Virus record (IMG/VR): IMGVR_UViG_3300028557_001663
Location: 1-35,292 of that record
DNA: 35,292 bases
Origin: a virus
Reading direction: 5' to 3' (one strand)
The notes below the pieces were generated by a model. The model had not been told where the DNA came from and ran no database searches. It was given only the letters and a program-made list of their open reading frames with translations. Position 1 is the first letter of the stretch, and every line of letters begins with the position of its first letter. Shown piece by piece: positions 22,629 to 31,463 of the stretch. Both the position numbers and the translations under genes were made by a program.

Positions 22629-23891
22629 ATGAAAATTCATAACTATACCCAGTTTATCAGAGAATCTAACGAACTATCATCTCACTATCTTCCAAATTAT
22701 GAAGATTGTGTGGAAATGTGTGCAAAAGAAGATGCTCCTTTTTATGAATCAAAATTTACTATTGATGGGTATAATATTTCTATATTCAACTATCGTCTCG
22801 CTCAATATAAAGATTTTGTAACTCCTTTAGAAAAAAGACCAGATGTTAAAGCTTATGAAATGAGAGGTTTAACTTTCATATTCAATGAAGATGGATCATT
22901 GTTTAGAAGATTCTTATTGCTTGAAAAGTTCTTTAATCTTAACCAAGTTCCAGAGTCTATGTACTCTATCGTTAAAAACTATAAGATTAAGTTTATTAAT
23001 AATAAAGAGGATGGATCTATTGCATCATTTATTAAACTACCAAATGGTAAAGTTTTAGGTAAATCTAAAATGGGATTTGATAATGAACAATCTAATGGTA
23101 TTAATAGAATTTATAGAACTAGAACAGATGTTAAAACATTTGTTGACTGGTGCTTAAATAACGATATAACTTCTATTTTTGAGTATGTGTCTCCTGCTAA
23201 CCGTATTGTACTAAGATATTTAGATGAAGATCTTATTCTTTTAAGAATGAGAGATAACACAACTGGTAAACATCTTGATATTAAGAACTATCTTGATAAG
23301 ATTGGTACTATTAGAATTGCACCATTTGAAGATGATAATAAAGATTTAGATTCTTTAATAGAAGTTATAGCTAAAGAAGTCGATAAAGAAGGTGTTATCG
23401 TTCAAGCTGAGGATAAGTGGGGTAAGGACTTTTTCTTTAAATTAAAAACTCCTTGGTATATGTCTCTTCATGGATTGCTAACAGAAGACATTTATAGAGA
23501 ACATATTATAATCGGATACATCTTAGAAGAAAAGATAGATGATGTATTAGGTCAGATACCAGTGGAACAACATGAGGCAAGAGAAAGAATTGAAAAAATA
23601 ATTAAAATTGTTAAAGAACAAATCGATATCAAGGTAAAGGATATAGAAAAGTCATATCAGAAATTCTTAGATATGGAATCTAACAGAAAAGATTATGCAA
23701 TTTTATATAATAAAAAGGATACAAACTTTGGGTATGTTATGGCTTTAGATAAAGGTAGAGATATATACGATCTAGCAAAGGAGTATATAAGAGAAAAAAC
23801 AAAAAGGCTTCTTATTGCTAGAGAGTGGCTTAAGAGAATCGATCCTACTTTGTTCTTTCAGGAACCTGATGAAGAGACTCAAGATCAATAA
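22629..23891 (+). CDS. rnlA: RNA ligase, T4 Rnl1-like, with added N-terminal packaging-like peptide
   Basis: A 420-residue homologue of T4 RNA ligase 1. Nucleotidyl-transferase motifs: KEDGS at 126-130 (Lys126 is the predicted adenylated lysine, T4 Lys99), FEYVSPANRIVL (motif IIIa), EGVIVQAED (motif IV) and FFKLKTPWYMSLH (motif V). A family-like C-terminal helical domain follows. Compared with T4, about 27 residues are added in front, beginning MKIHNYTQFIRESNELSSHY. Y-T-Q-F-I-R-E matches the T4 capsid-targeting core Y-Q-E-F-I-A-E. The enzyme would reseal tRNA cut by host anticodon nucleases. The 115-base gap upstream holds a lone TATATTTG without a -33 box. The 3' end overlaps a convergent homing endonuclease by 47 bases. 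Confidence 0.92.
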   Translation: MKIHNYTQFIRESNELSSHYLPNYEDCVEMCAKEDAPFYESKFTIDGYNISIFNYRLAQYKDFVTPLEKRPDVKAYEMRGLTFIFNEDGSLFRRFLLLEKFFNLNQVPESMYSIVKNYKIKFINNKEDGSIASFIKLPNGKVLGKSKMGFDNEQSNGINRIYRTRTDVKTFVDWCLNNDITSIFEYVSPANRIVLRYLDEDLILLRMRDNTTGKHLDIKNYLDKIGTIRIAPFEDDNKDLDSLIEVIAKEVDKEGVIVQAEDKWGKDFFFKLKTPWYMSLHGLLTEDIYREHIIIGYILEEKIDDVLGQIPVEQHEARERIEKIIKIVKEQIDIKVKDIEKSYQKFLDMESNRKDYAILYNKKDTNFGYVMALDKGRDIYDLAKEYIREKTKRLLIAREWLKRIDPTLFFQEPDEETQDQ

Positions 23892-24738
23892 ATTGCCAAC
23901 CTTGGCAATTTATTGACTTTATACTACCTTGTGTGGTATTTTTTATAAAAATAACTCCAGTATTCTTGTAATAACGTAATGTTCTAACGTCTAATTGTAA
24001 TTCATCACATTTATACTTAATAAATTCATCTGAATATATTAAATACTCTATTTTATCTGGAGATATTATCTTATATTTTGGATATCTTTCAATATCAACC
24101 TTGTTTATAATTTTTTTATTTATAACTTCCCAACCAACACAATTTATTGTTTCTGGTTTAGATTGTTTAATTGATGTTATTCTTATTGCTTTAATTTTAC
24201 CTTTATTTGAAGATTTTCTAATTTTTTGATAATCTAATTTGTGTTCAGTGCAGAATGAATTTAATTTAACATTTGTATATAATAAACCATCTGGTGATAT
24301 CATATCATATCTTTTTTCTGGATCTCTGTTTTTACCACCGATAGATATTTTCATTTTAGATTCATTGTTGTGGTGATAATTATCTTGTGGCTTCAATCCG
24401 CCATCATTTCTATTTGTAAGTGGACCTTTATTCAAATCAAATCTTCCAATTTTTTTAATTATCTCATTTTCCTTAATTAAAGAGTGATCTTCTGTTAAAT
24501 TATCAAACAGTTTTACTATGATTGGATCATTTTTACTTTTAATACAATTTTCAATTATATTAAACTTCTCATTAGGTTTGTACTTAGAGGAATTTTTAAC
24601 TTTATTTAAGTGGTGATACATTCTATCATCTTTTCCTTTACCAATATAAAAAGGCTCATATTCAAATGAGATGTCTTCATAGTCAAATTTACCAGGATTC
24701 AATGTATTTAAATATACATAAACATAATATTTATTCAT
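23845..24738 (-). CDS. GIY-YIG homing endonuclease
   Basis: A 297-residue free-standing endonuclease. The GIY-YIG domain has YVYVYL (5-10) and FYIGKG (30-35), with the catalytic-type Arg39 in DDRMYHH and a downstream Glu in KENEIIKK. The C-terminus has two copies of a modular DNA-binding repeat (SPDGLLYTNVKLNSFCTEHK and a second ending in GWQF), similar to intron-encoded endonuclease repeats in which a Gly-Trp closes each unit. The ATG is preceded by a late-type element with a 4-base gap. Its last 47 bases overlap the end of the RNA ligase gene and include a perfect 15-bp palindrome. Confidence 0.88.
   Translation of the reverse strand: MNKYYVYVYLNTLNPGKFDYEDISFEYEPFYIGKGKDDRMYHHLNKVKNSSKYKPNEKFNIIENCIKSKNDPIIVKLFDNLTEDHSLIKENEIIKKIGRFDLNKGPLTNRNDGGLKPQDNYHHNNESKMKISIGGKNRDPEKRYDMISPDGLLYTNVKLNSFCTEHKLDYQKIRKSSNKGKIKAIRITSIKQSKPETINCVGWEVINKKIINKVDIERYPKYKIISPDKIEYLIYSDEFIKYKCDELQLDVRTLRYYKNTGVIFIKNTTQGSIKSINCQGWQFIDLESLHQVPERTK
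23885..23916. repeat. Perfect 15-bp inverted repeat at overlap of RNA ligase and GIY-YIG genes
   Basis: TCAATAAATTGCCAA, a 2-base CC spacer, then its exact complement. It covers the RNA ligase stop codon (23889-23891) and the codons for the last Gly-Trp motif of the convergent endonuclease. No T-tract follows on either side, so it may be a transcript-end stabiliser, a terminator of unusual form, or a recognition site. Confidence 0.7.
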
Positions 24739-24742
24739 AATT

Positions 24743-24753
24743 TATATATTAAA
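24743..24753 (-). promoter_or_regulatory. Late-type promoter element TTTAATATATA
   Basis: Exact element read leftward, 4 bases before the ATG of the GIY-YIG gene (24738). Confidence 0.5.
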
Positions 24754-24808
24754 ATATAAAAGTGGTATTGCACATAACATGGTTTTTTTTATTAATACAA
24801 TTTTTACT

Positions 24809-24819
24809 CTTAATATATA
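24809..24819 (+). promoter_or_regulatory. Late-type promoter element CTTAATATATA
   Basis: One mismatch from the consensus; it ends 6 bases before the first ATG of the PKD protein (24826) or 18 bases before the preferred ATG (24838). Both distances fall in the two spacing classes seen elsewhere. Confidence 0.45.
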
Positions 24820-24825
24820 ATCCAA

Positions 24826-27480
24826 ATGTTAAGAAGGATGAATAGATTTAAGAAATTTATATTAATAATTTTGTCATTTTTTACGACATTGACTTCATAT
24901 GCTCAGTGTTATAATGCTGACTTTGAGTTAGGAAACTTCACAGGTTGGCAAGGAAGAAGAGGAGATTGTTGTCCTATAACATTACCAAATAATGGAATAG
25001 TAAATGGTCGTCAAACCATAATGTCACCGGGAATAGATCCTCATACTTGTGGTGGTCTTTCAACTGTTTATTCTGGTAACTTCACAGCAAGACTTGGTAA
25101 TGATAACGTTGGTAATCAGGCCGAAGGATTAACATTTACTTTCACAGTAACCCCACAAAGTACATTAGTACAATATGCTTATGCGGTTGTATTTGAAGAC
25201 CCAGGACATACTCCAGATGAGCAACCAAGATTTAATTCTAGAGTTAGACTACCTGATGGTAGTATAATTGCTTGTACTGATTATATGGTAACTGCCGCTT
25301 CTAATCTATCAGGATTTCAAAGTTGCCCAGGTGTTGATAACCAAGGAGATCCAGTTAATATAGCTTGGAGAGATTGGTCAACTGTGACCGTGGATTTAAC
25401 ATCTTATGTCGGTCAAACTGTAACACTTGAATTTGAAACTGGCGATTGCTCACTAGGCGGTCACTTTGGATATGCTTACATTGATGCTATCTATTGTACC
25501 GCAAATGAGATTGATGTTCAGTATTGTGTTAATCAAACAACGGCAATATTGAGTGCCCCTCCCGGATTCACATCTTATCTGTGGGAAACTGGTGAAACAA
25601 CTCAAACAATATCTGTAAATCCAACACTTTATAATACTTTAAGTTGTTTTCTAACAACTGCAACTGGGTGTGAATTAACTTTAACTGCGGATTTACAACC
25701 TACTATACCTACACCATCGTTTACATATGTAGGTCAATGTGAGGGTTTATTTACTTTTACAAATACTTCAACTATCTCTAATAATGGACAAGGAACTTAT
25801 TTGTGGAATTTTGGGGATAATACAACATCAACATCAACTAACCCAACACACTTTTATCAAACACCTGGGGAATACACTATTACACTAGTAGTAACAACTG
25901 ATAATGGATGTGATGCACAATATTCTCAACAAATACAAGTGTATCCAATGCCAACTAGTAGTTTTATTGTATCTGATAATTGTTTTGGTAATCCAACATC
26001 ATTTATAAATACAACCATTCCAGAATTGGGATATTCTATGGAATATCTTTGGTTATTTGGAAATAATATATCATCACAAGAACAATCTCCCGTATATACT
26101 TATCCAAATTACGGAACGTATAATGTAGAATTAATTGTTGGTATACAAGGAACAAATTGTAGAGATACTTTAACGGATGTTGTTAATATAAGACAAAACC
26201 CAATTGCTAGCTTCTTAACACAAAATAGTTGTCAAGGAATACAAAGTCAATTTCTAAATAGTTCACAAGTTCCATCTTGGTCTATATCAAATCAATATCT
26301 ATGGACATTTGGTGAATTTGGATCAACTTCATTGATACAAAATCCGACCTACACATATTCTTCGGATGGTACATATAACGTAACACTTTTAGTTTTATCA
26401 ACTGATGGTTCTTTATCTTGCTCATCAAGTATAACTAATCCAATAACAATATATCCAAATCCAGTATCAAATTTCACACAGCCTAATAATGGTTGTGTGA
26501 ATAGTGATGTTATATTTACTAATTTAAGTAGTATAAATCCACCATCTCAAATTATTAACTATGTTTGGAATTTTGGAGATAATACAATATCAAATGTTCC
26601 TAATCCAACACATAATTATACATCAACAAATACATTTAATATTACTCTAACAACAACGTCAGATTTTGGTTGTGTTGATATTTTTCAAAATTCAATACTG
26701 ATAAATCCATTATCATCAGTATCATTCTCACCAAATAGTGGAAGCGGTTGTCCTCCATTGACTTTAGATTTTACGGATCTATCATCTGGTATAATAAATT
26801 CTTGGAATTGGGATTTTGGTGATGGTCAGGTCTCTAGTTTAGAAAATCCAACACATACTTATTCATCATCAGGTAACTATCAAGTTACTTTACAAGTAAC
26901 TAATGTAAATGGTTGTGTATCAACTTCTAACACATCAACGGTGATAGTTATTCATCCAACACCAACTGCTGGTTTTAGTGTGTTCCCAACCGAAGTTGAT
27001 GAATATAATCCAATTGTTAATTTCACAAATTATTCATCCGGCTCTTCTAATTATGTTTGGAATTTCGGAGATGGTGTGTATAGTTTTTTATCAGATCCTT
27101 ATCATTCATATGATATACCTGGTAGATATATAATCAGTCTTCAAGTTCAAAATCAATTTGGTTGTTTAGATAGTACTTTTGGATATGTTATCGTGAATCC
27201 TATATTTACATTTTATATACCAAATGCTTTTACACCAACAAATAATAAGAATAATGAAATTTTTTTTGGAAAAGGAACCAACTATAAAAGTGTAACAATG
27301 CAAATATTTGATAGATGGGGTGAAAAAATATTTGATAAAACCTCCGCTGAACCACCTGTCTGGGATGGTACATTAAACAATGTTGATTGTCAGATAGATG
27401 TTTATGTATACCAGTTTTTTGTAACTGATATATTCGATGAAGTACACGTTTATAGAGGAAGAGTAACTTTAGTTAGATAA
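24826..27480 (+). CDS. Secreted PKD-repeat surface protein with T9SS type B C-terminal domain
   Basis: An 884-residue protein. A Sec signal peptide (MNRFKKFILIILSFFTTLTS, then YAQ) starts best at the second ATG, 24838. After it come a jelly-roll-like N-terminal domain (about 30-205), a linker with Cys, and six PKD domains (about 290-790) each with the W-x-FGD/N...P-x-H/Y-x-Y...G-x-Y/F core. The last 90 residues (FYIPNAFTPTNNKNNEIFFG; QIFDRWGEKIF; VYVYQFFV) are the gliding-motility-associated CHU_C domain, the signal for type IX secretion with anchoring to the cell surface. It would be exported by the infected host, perhaps to block superinfection, change adhesion or aid release, or it may be a host adhesin captured by the phage. 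Next to it are a zincin and homing endonucleases. Confidence 0.9.
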   Translation: MLRRMNRFKKFILIILSFFTTLTSYAQCYNADFELGNFTGWQGRRGDCCPITLPNNGIVNGRQTIMSPGIDPHTCGGLSTVYSGNFTARLGNDNVGNQAEGLTFTFTVTPQSTLVQYAYAVVFEDPGHTPDEQPRFNSRVRLPDGSIIACTDYMVTAASNLSGFQSCPGVDNQGDPVNIAWRDWSTVTVDLTSYVGQTVTLEFETGDCSLGGHFGYAYIDAIYCTANEIDVQYCVNQTTAILSAPPGFTSYLWETGETTQTISVNPTLYNTLSCFLTTATGCELTLTADLQPTIPTPSFTYVGQCEGLFTFTNTSTISNNGQGTYLWNFGDNTTSTSTNPTHFYQTPGEYTITLVVTTDNGCDAQYSQQIQVYPMPTSSFIVSDNCFGNPTSFINTTIPELGYSMEYLWLFGNNISSQEQSPVYTYPNYGTYNVELIVGIQGTNCRDTLTDVVNIRQNPIASFLTQNSCQGIQSQFLNSSQVPSWSISNQYLWTFGEFGSTSLIQNPTYTYSSDGTYNVTLLVLSTDGSLSCSSSITNPITIYPNPVSNFTQPNNGCVNSDVIFTNLSSINPPSQIINYVWNFGDNTISNVPNPTHNYTSTNTFNITLTTTSDFGCVDIFQNSILINPLSSVSFSPNSGSGCPPLTLDFTDLSSGIINSWNWDFGDGQVSSLENPTHTYSSSGNYQVTLQVTNVNGCVSTSNTSTVIVIHPTPTAGFSVFPTEVDEYNPIVNFTNYSSGSSNYVWNFGDGVYSFLSDPYHSYDIPGRYIISLQVQNQFGCLDSTFGYVIVNPIFTFYIPNAFTPTNNKNNEIFFGKGTNYKSVTMQIFDRWGEKIFDKTSAEPPVWDGTLNNVDCQIDVYVYQFFVTDIFDEVHVYRGRVTLVR

Positions 27481-27511
27481 TTATAAACTTTTTTAATTGG
27501 AATTGGAATGA

Positions 27512-28471
27512 TTAAAAATAATCCTTATAATTAATATTTAATAATTTAGAAATTTTTAAATCTCTATTATGTTGAGTATCATTTAAGTAATCAGAGTATT
27601 TTAATATTTTATCCTCATATATTTCGGTTCCATATTCATCATCTTCACTTTCAATAACCTCTTTTATTTTTTTATTTATTTTAAATTCATATTTATTTGA
27701 TATGTCTATGAAGTATCTTTTCCAGTTATTAAAGTATTTAATTAAATTTTCTTTATTTTGTATTGGTTTATATTTTATTTCTAAAACTTTATTAAATAGG
27801 TTAAAAGAATTTAATATAAAGTCCAAATCATAATTGTTTAGTAAGTCAAATAAATATTGTTCTGGATTAAATTCTGATATAGATCTATATCTACTCCATT
27901 CACTTGTCTTTTCTAACATGTTCCTTAAATATTTTTCATCTTTTGATTTTAATCCAATTAGTAAAATATGTAATGATGATAAATTACTCCTAATCTCATG
28001 TGATAATGACGAATAGAATATATCTCTGAAGTATCTTATTAGACCTTTACTATTTGATAGTATATCATAAGTATTTAAATTTTTCGACTTCATCCAACTT
28101 GTTTTATCAAAAATATCTTTTATTTGATACAATTCATATAAATGTGTTAGTTCATGCACTATTGATTTATAAACTCTTATTTTTTCAAAATTTTTAGGAA
28201 TAAAAATATTTATTTCACAATTCTTAAAATTACTTTCAATACATTTTTCAAATTTAATATTACCATTATAATCCTTATTAAAGTGAAAATAAATATTTAA
28301 GTCACATTTTAATGATAGTGTCTTCTCATCTAAATTTATATTTTTGTTTATATTTAAAGAAAAAACATCGTCAATACTATTTTCTATAATCTTGTTAATA
28401 GTTGTTGAGTTTTCATTTATTATATCTTTTATAATATCTGGTGTGCCTTTGGACTCATTTAAATCAATCAT
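27512..28471 (-). CDS. Zincin-like metalloprotease candidate, HELTH motif, 319 aa
   Basis: The motif HELTH at 106-110 (SIVHELTHLYELYQ) matches the zinc-binding H-E-x-x-H of zincin metalloproteases, with the usual hydrophobic residues before it. An acidic N-terminal half and a helical, lysine-rich C-terminal half follow; no signal peptide or membrane segment is seen, so it would act in the cytosol or virion. The third zinc ligand is not obvious; Glu or His residues in FYSSLSHEIRSNLSS are candidates. The late-type element GTAATATATA ends 4 bases before the ATG. It begins MIDLNES, a truncated echo of the L-x-E tag. A 31-base gap separates it from the convergent PKD gene, without a clear terminator. 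Confidence 0.65.
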   Translation of the reverse strand: MIDLNESKGTPDIIKDIINENSTTINKIIENSIDDVFSLNINKNINLDEKTLSLKCDLNIYFHFNKDYNGNIKFEKCIESNFKNCEINIFIPKNFEKIRVYKSIVHELTHLYELYQIKDIFDKTSWMKSKNLNTYDILSNSKGLIRYFRDIFYSSLSHEIRSNLSSLHILLIGLKSKDEKYLRNMLEKTSEWSRYRSISEFNPEQYLFDLLNNYDLDFILNSFNLFNKVLEIKYKPIQNKENLIKYFNNWKRYFIDISNKYEFKINKKIKEVIESEDDEYGTEIYEDKILKYSDYLNDTQHNRDLKISKLLNINYKDYF

Positions 28472-28475
28472 ATTT

Positions 28476-28485
28476 TATATATTAC
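28476..28485 (-). promoter_or_regulatory. Late-type promoter element GTAATATATA
   Basis: Read leftward, one or two changes from TTTAATATATA; ends 4 bases before the zincin ATG (28471). It overlaps the 3' end of the upstream GIY-YIG gene. Confidence 0.4.
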
Positions 28486-29315
28486 TTTTTATATTTCCAG
28501 ATATATCCGGCATAAGTATTCTTATCGCCTTTACAACATTTTGATATTTGACTTCTACTCAATGAACTATCATTCCTTTCAATCTCTCTTAGACTTTTCC
28601 ACTCATTTATTAAATTCATGTCTAAATCATATTGTAATATCTCACTTCTTTTTATTTTAATACCCCTTATAGAGTTTCTTATTTTTTCTTTCTGTTCCTC
28701 AGTTCTAGGTTTTCTATTCCCTACATTCTTGGGATTATTTAGTTTAGATTGTCTCAATTTCTCATTGTGATCATCATCCATTTTTAATCCATAAGCCCAG
28801 TGGTTTTCAGGTGTTGAGAAATATTCTTTAAGTGTGTTACTTATTTTTTCTTTAACTAATGTATCATTACTCTTATTAGGATTATTTAATTTCATTCTTT
28901 CCGAATAATATTCTCTCAACTCTAATGATTTTTCTAAACCTACAATTTCTTCAAGAGTTTTACCTTTTTTAGCAGACGACATTTTCTTTTTCGTCTCTAT
29001 TGAGAACTCAGTAACATCGGTGACATGTGAATTGGTCAACCTATATCCATCTTTTGTTAAGTTCTCAACATAAATTCTCTCTAATTTATTAGATTCCTCA
29101 AAAGAACTACAACTATCTATTATATTCATAATGGGTAGAAAATTATTATTAAGTATCTTTCTTATCCATCTTGCTTTATAGGTATTATATGAATCAGAAC
29201 TTTCATTTATAGATGATGAAATATGGTCATTGAATCTTCTTTTAGGTTCATTGGTTTGACCAACATATCTTATTTCCATTGTAGAAGGATCTGATAATGT
29301 ATAAATATATCTCAT
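28482..29315 (-). CDS. GIY-YIG homing endonuclease with NUMOD-type repeats
   Basis: A 277-residue protein with YIYTLSDP (3-10) and IRYVGQT (15-21) of a GIY-YIG domain, Arg26/27 nearby and a Glu in SNKLERIYVENL. A NUMOD3-like lysine-rich stretch follows (FSIETKKKMSSAKKGKT), then a repeated R-S-x/KLNNPK motif, and a C-terminal NUMOD1-like helix-turn-helix (ILQYDLDMNLINEWKSLREI) ending in GYIWKYKK. It is preceded by a late-type element 16 bases upstream. Architecture and position mark a free-standing mobile gene. Confidence 0.88.
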   Translation of the reverse strand: MRYIYTLSDPSTMEIRYVGQTNEPKRRFNDHISSSINESSDSYNTYKARWIRKILNNNFLPIMNIIDSCSSFEESNKLERIYVENLTKDGYRLTNSHVTDVTEFSIETKKKMSSAKKGKTLEEIVGLEKSLELREYYSERMKLNNPNKSNDTLVKEKISNTLKEYFSTPENHWAYGLKMDDDHNEKLRQSKLNNPKNVGNRKPRTEEQKEKIRNSIRGIKIKRSEILQYDLDMNLINEWKSLREIERNDSSLSRSQISKCCKGDKNTYAGYIWKYKK

Positions 29316-29331
29316 ATTTTTTCTTTTCTTT

Positions 29332-29342
29332 TATATATTAAA
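29332..29342 (-). promoter_or_regulatory. Late-type promoter element TTTAATATATA
   Basis: Exact element read leftward, 16 bases before the GIY-YIG ATG (29315). Confidence 0.5.
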
Positions 29343-29417
29343 TTTTACATTGTTCCTTAATCAATACCAAACTTTTTTAAAATAAAATATATAATAATAT
29401 ATTAGTTAATTTATGAA

Positions 29418-29468
29418 TTTATGACAATGTGTCATAAAATACTAAAGTTAATAACAAAATGTCATAAA
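29418..29468 (+). promoter_or_regulatory. Inverted-repeat operator before dnaK (TTTATGACA/TGTCATAAA plus third half-site)
   Basis: TTTATGACA (29418-29426), a 3-base ATG spacer, then its exact complement TGTCATAAA (29430-29438); a third TGTCATAAA half-site lies at 29460-29468, exactly 30 bases further. The arrangement is that of a dimeric repressor or activator site 60-100 bases before the dnaK start. It is unlike the CIRCE element of cellular heat-shock genes. The bound protein is unknown. Confidence 0.6.
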
Positions 29469-29525
29469 TTAAACTTTGGCACTAAGATTGATATAATAGT
29501 AATAAAAAAATAATAAAATTAAATT

Positions 29526-31406
29526 ATGAACAAAAGAGATGTAATAGTGGGAATTGATCTTGGGACCACAAATTCGGCAGTTGCTGTAGTAGAAGGTGGA
29601 GAGCCAATCATAATCTCAAATTCTGAAGGAAAAAGAACAACACCTTCAGTTGTAGGTTTCACAGATAAAGATCGTAAAGTAGGAGATCCTGCTAAAAGAC
29701 AATCATTAACAAATCCTACCAAAACAGTTTATTCAATTAAACGATTTATTGGAAAAGATTTTTCAAAATGTACTGACGAAATCAAAAGAGTACCTTATAA
29801 GGTAGTTAAAACTGGAAATAATGTTCCAGGTGTTGATATTGATGATCGTAAATACACACCTCAAGAAATATCAGCAATGATTCTTCAAAAAATGAAAAAA
29901 ACTGCTGAGGATTATCTTGGACATGAAGTTACTCGTGCAGTAATTACAGTTCCTGCTTATTTCGGTGATGCTGAAAGAACAGCAACTATTGAGGCTGGTG
30001 AAATTGCAGGACTAATAGTTGAAAGAATTATTAATGAACCAACTGCGGCAGCACTTGCTTATGGTCTTGATAAGAAAAATAAAGAATCTAAAATCCTAGT
30101 ATTTGACTGTGGAGGTGGTACTCATGATGTATCAGTTCTTGAAATTGGTGATGGTGTGTTTGAAGTAAAATCTACTGATGGTGATGTTCACTTAGGTGGT
30201 GATGATTTTGATAACGCAATCATTAATTGGATGGTTGATGAATTTAAAACTGAACATTCAATGGACTTATCAAAAGATCCAATGTCTCTTCAACGATTGA
30301 AAGATGCCGCTGAGAAAGCAAAGATTGAATTAAGTTCTGCATCTGAAAGTGATATTAATTTACCTTATATCACAGCTAAGGATTCAACACCTCTTCACTT
30401 TGTTAAAAAATTAACACGTTCTAAGTTTGACCAATTAACTTCTTCTCTTGTAGATAGAGCTATCGCTTGTGCGAAAACAGCTTTAACTAAAGCTGGTATT
30501 AAAGCATCAGATATTGATGAAATTATTTTAGTTGGTGGATCTACAAGAATCCCAGCTATCCAAGAAGCCATTGAAAAGAACTTCAATAAGAAACCAAATA
30601 AGTCTGTTAATCCAGATGAAGTTGTTGCTATTGGAGCAGCCATTCAAGGAGCCGTACTTACAGGAAACATTACTGATGTTTTATTATTGGATGTAACACC
30701 ACTTTCTTTAGGTATTGAAACAATGGGTGGAGTATTCACTAAACTAATTGAGTCAAATACTACTATCCCAACTCGTAAGTCTGAAAATTTCTCAACCGCA
30801 GCTGATAACCAATCATCTGTTGAGATTCATGTGATTCAAGGAGAAAGACCTATGGCTAGAGATAATAGATCACTAGGACGTTTCCATTTAGATGGAATAA
30901 TGCCAGCACCTCGTGGTATTCCTAAAATTGAATGTACAATAGATATTGATGCTAATGGTATACTATCTGTAACTGCTAAGGATCAAGCTTCAGGGAAAGA
31001 AAATAAAATCCGAATTGAAGGTGGATCTCAACTTTCTAAAGAAGAAATTGAACGTATGAAAGCAGATGCTGAGGCAAACGCAGAGTCTGATAGACTTGAA
31101 AAAGAAAAAGTTGATAAATTGAATCAAGCTGATAATATGATTTTCCAAACTGAAAAACAAATTAAAGAGTTTGATGAAAAATTAACTGAGGATGATAAAA
31201 CAGAATTGAATACTATTCTTGCAGATTTGAGTTCGGCTCATAAAGAACAAGATATAGATAAAATCGATTCAGAAATGAATAAATTGAATGAATCTTGGTC
31301 AAGAATTAGTACGAATTTATATTCACAGGCTAGTTCAGAACAGAGTACAGATACTCCAGATACTCAACCAGATGTTCAAGATGTTAACTTTGAAGAAGTT
31401 AAGTAA
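29526..31406 (+). CDS. dnaK: Molecular chaperone DnaK (Hsp70), full length
   Basis: A 626-residue Hsp70 with all signature parts: [11 protein letters not shown] (9-19), [30 protein letters not shown] (most Hsp70s have T-F-D; here T-H-D), [10 protein letters not shown], the linker [12 protein letters not shown], a beta substrate-binding domain and an alpha lid. The tail ends in NFEEVK, like Bacteroidota DnaK, implying capture from such a host. DnaK refolds proteins with DnaJ and GrpE; neither is seen here, though the VWA protein at 1931 has DnaJ-type zinc motifs. An operator-like inverted repeat lies upstream and a strong terminator at 31413-31442 follows. No exact -7/-33 pair is seen before it. 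Confidence 0.97.
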   Translation: MNKRDVIVGIDLGTTNSAVAVVEGGEPIIISNSEGKRTTPSVVGFTDKDRKVGDPAKRQSLTNPTKTVYSIKRFIGKDFSKCTDEIKRVPYKVVKTGNNVPGVDIDDRKYTPQEISAMILQKMKKTAEDYLGHEVTRAVITVPAYFGDAERTATIEAGEIAGLIVERIINEPTAAALAYGLDKKNKESKILVFDCGGGTHDVSVLEIGDGVFEVKSTDGDVHLGGDDFDNAIINWMVDEFKTEHSMDLSKDPMSLQRLKDAAEKAKIELSSASESDINLPYITAKDSTPLHFVKKLTRSKFDQLTSSLVDRAIACAKTALTKAGIKASDIDEIILVGGSTRIPAIQEAIEKNFNKKPNKSVNPDEVVAIGAAIQGAVLTGNITDVLLLDVTPLSLGIETMGGVFTKLIESNTTIPTRKSENFSTAADNQSSVEIHVIQGERPMARDNRSLGRFHLDGIMPAPRGIPKIECTIDIDANGILSVTAKDQASGKENKIRIEGGSQLSKEEIERMKADAEANAESDRLEKEKVDKLNQADNMIFQTEKQIKEFDEKLTEDDKTELNTILADLSSAHKEQDIDKIDSEMNKLNESWSRISTNLYSQASSEQSTDTPDTQPDVQDVNFEEVK

Positions 31407-31412
31407 CAAAAT

Positions 31413-31442
31413 AAAAACCCACTCATTTGAGTGGGTTTTTTT
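31413..31442. terminator. Intrinsic terminator, dnaK end (bidirectional)
   Basis: AAAAACCCACTC (31413-31424), ATTT loop, GAGTGGGTTTTT plus TT. A 12-bp stem followed by a T-tract, with an A-tract before it, so it can serve both dnaK and the convergent gene ending at 31464. Confidence 0.9.
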
Positions 31443-31463
31443 ATTATATAATATCGTTACATA

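Noticed and set aside
29401-29525. CIRCE heat-shock element before dnaK
   Set aside because: The inverted repeat (TTTATGACA/TGTCATAAA, 3-base spacer) differs in sequence and spacing from CIRCE (9-base arms with 9-base spacer).
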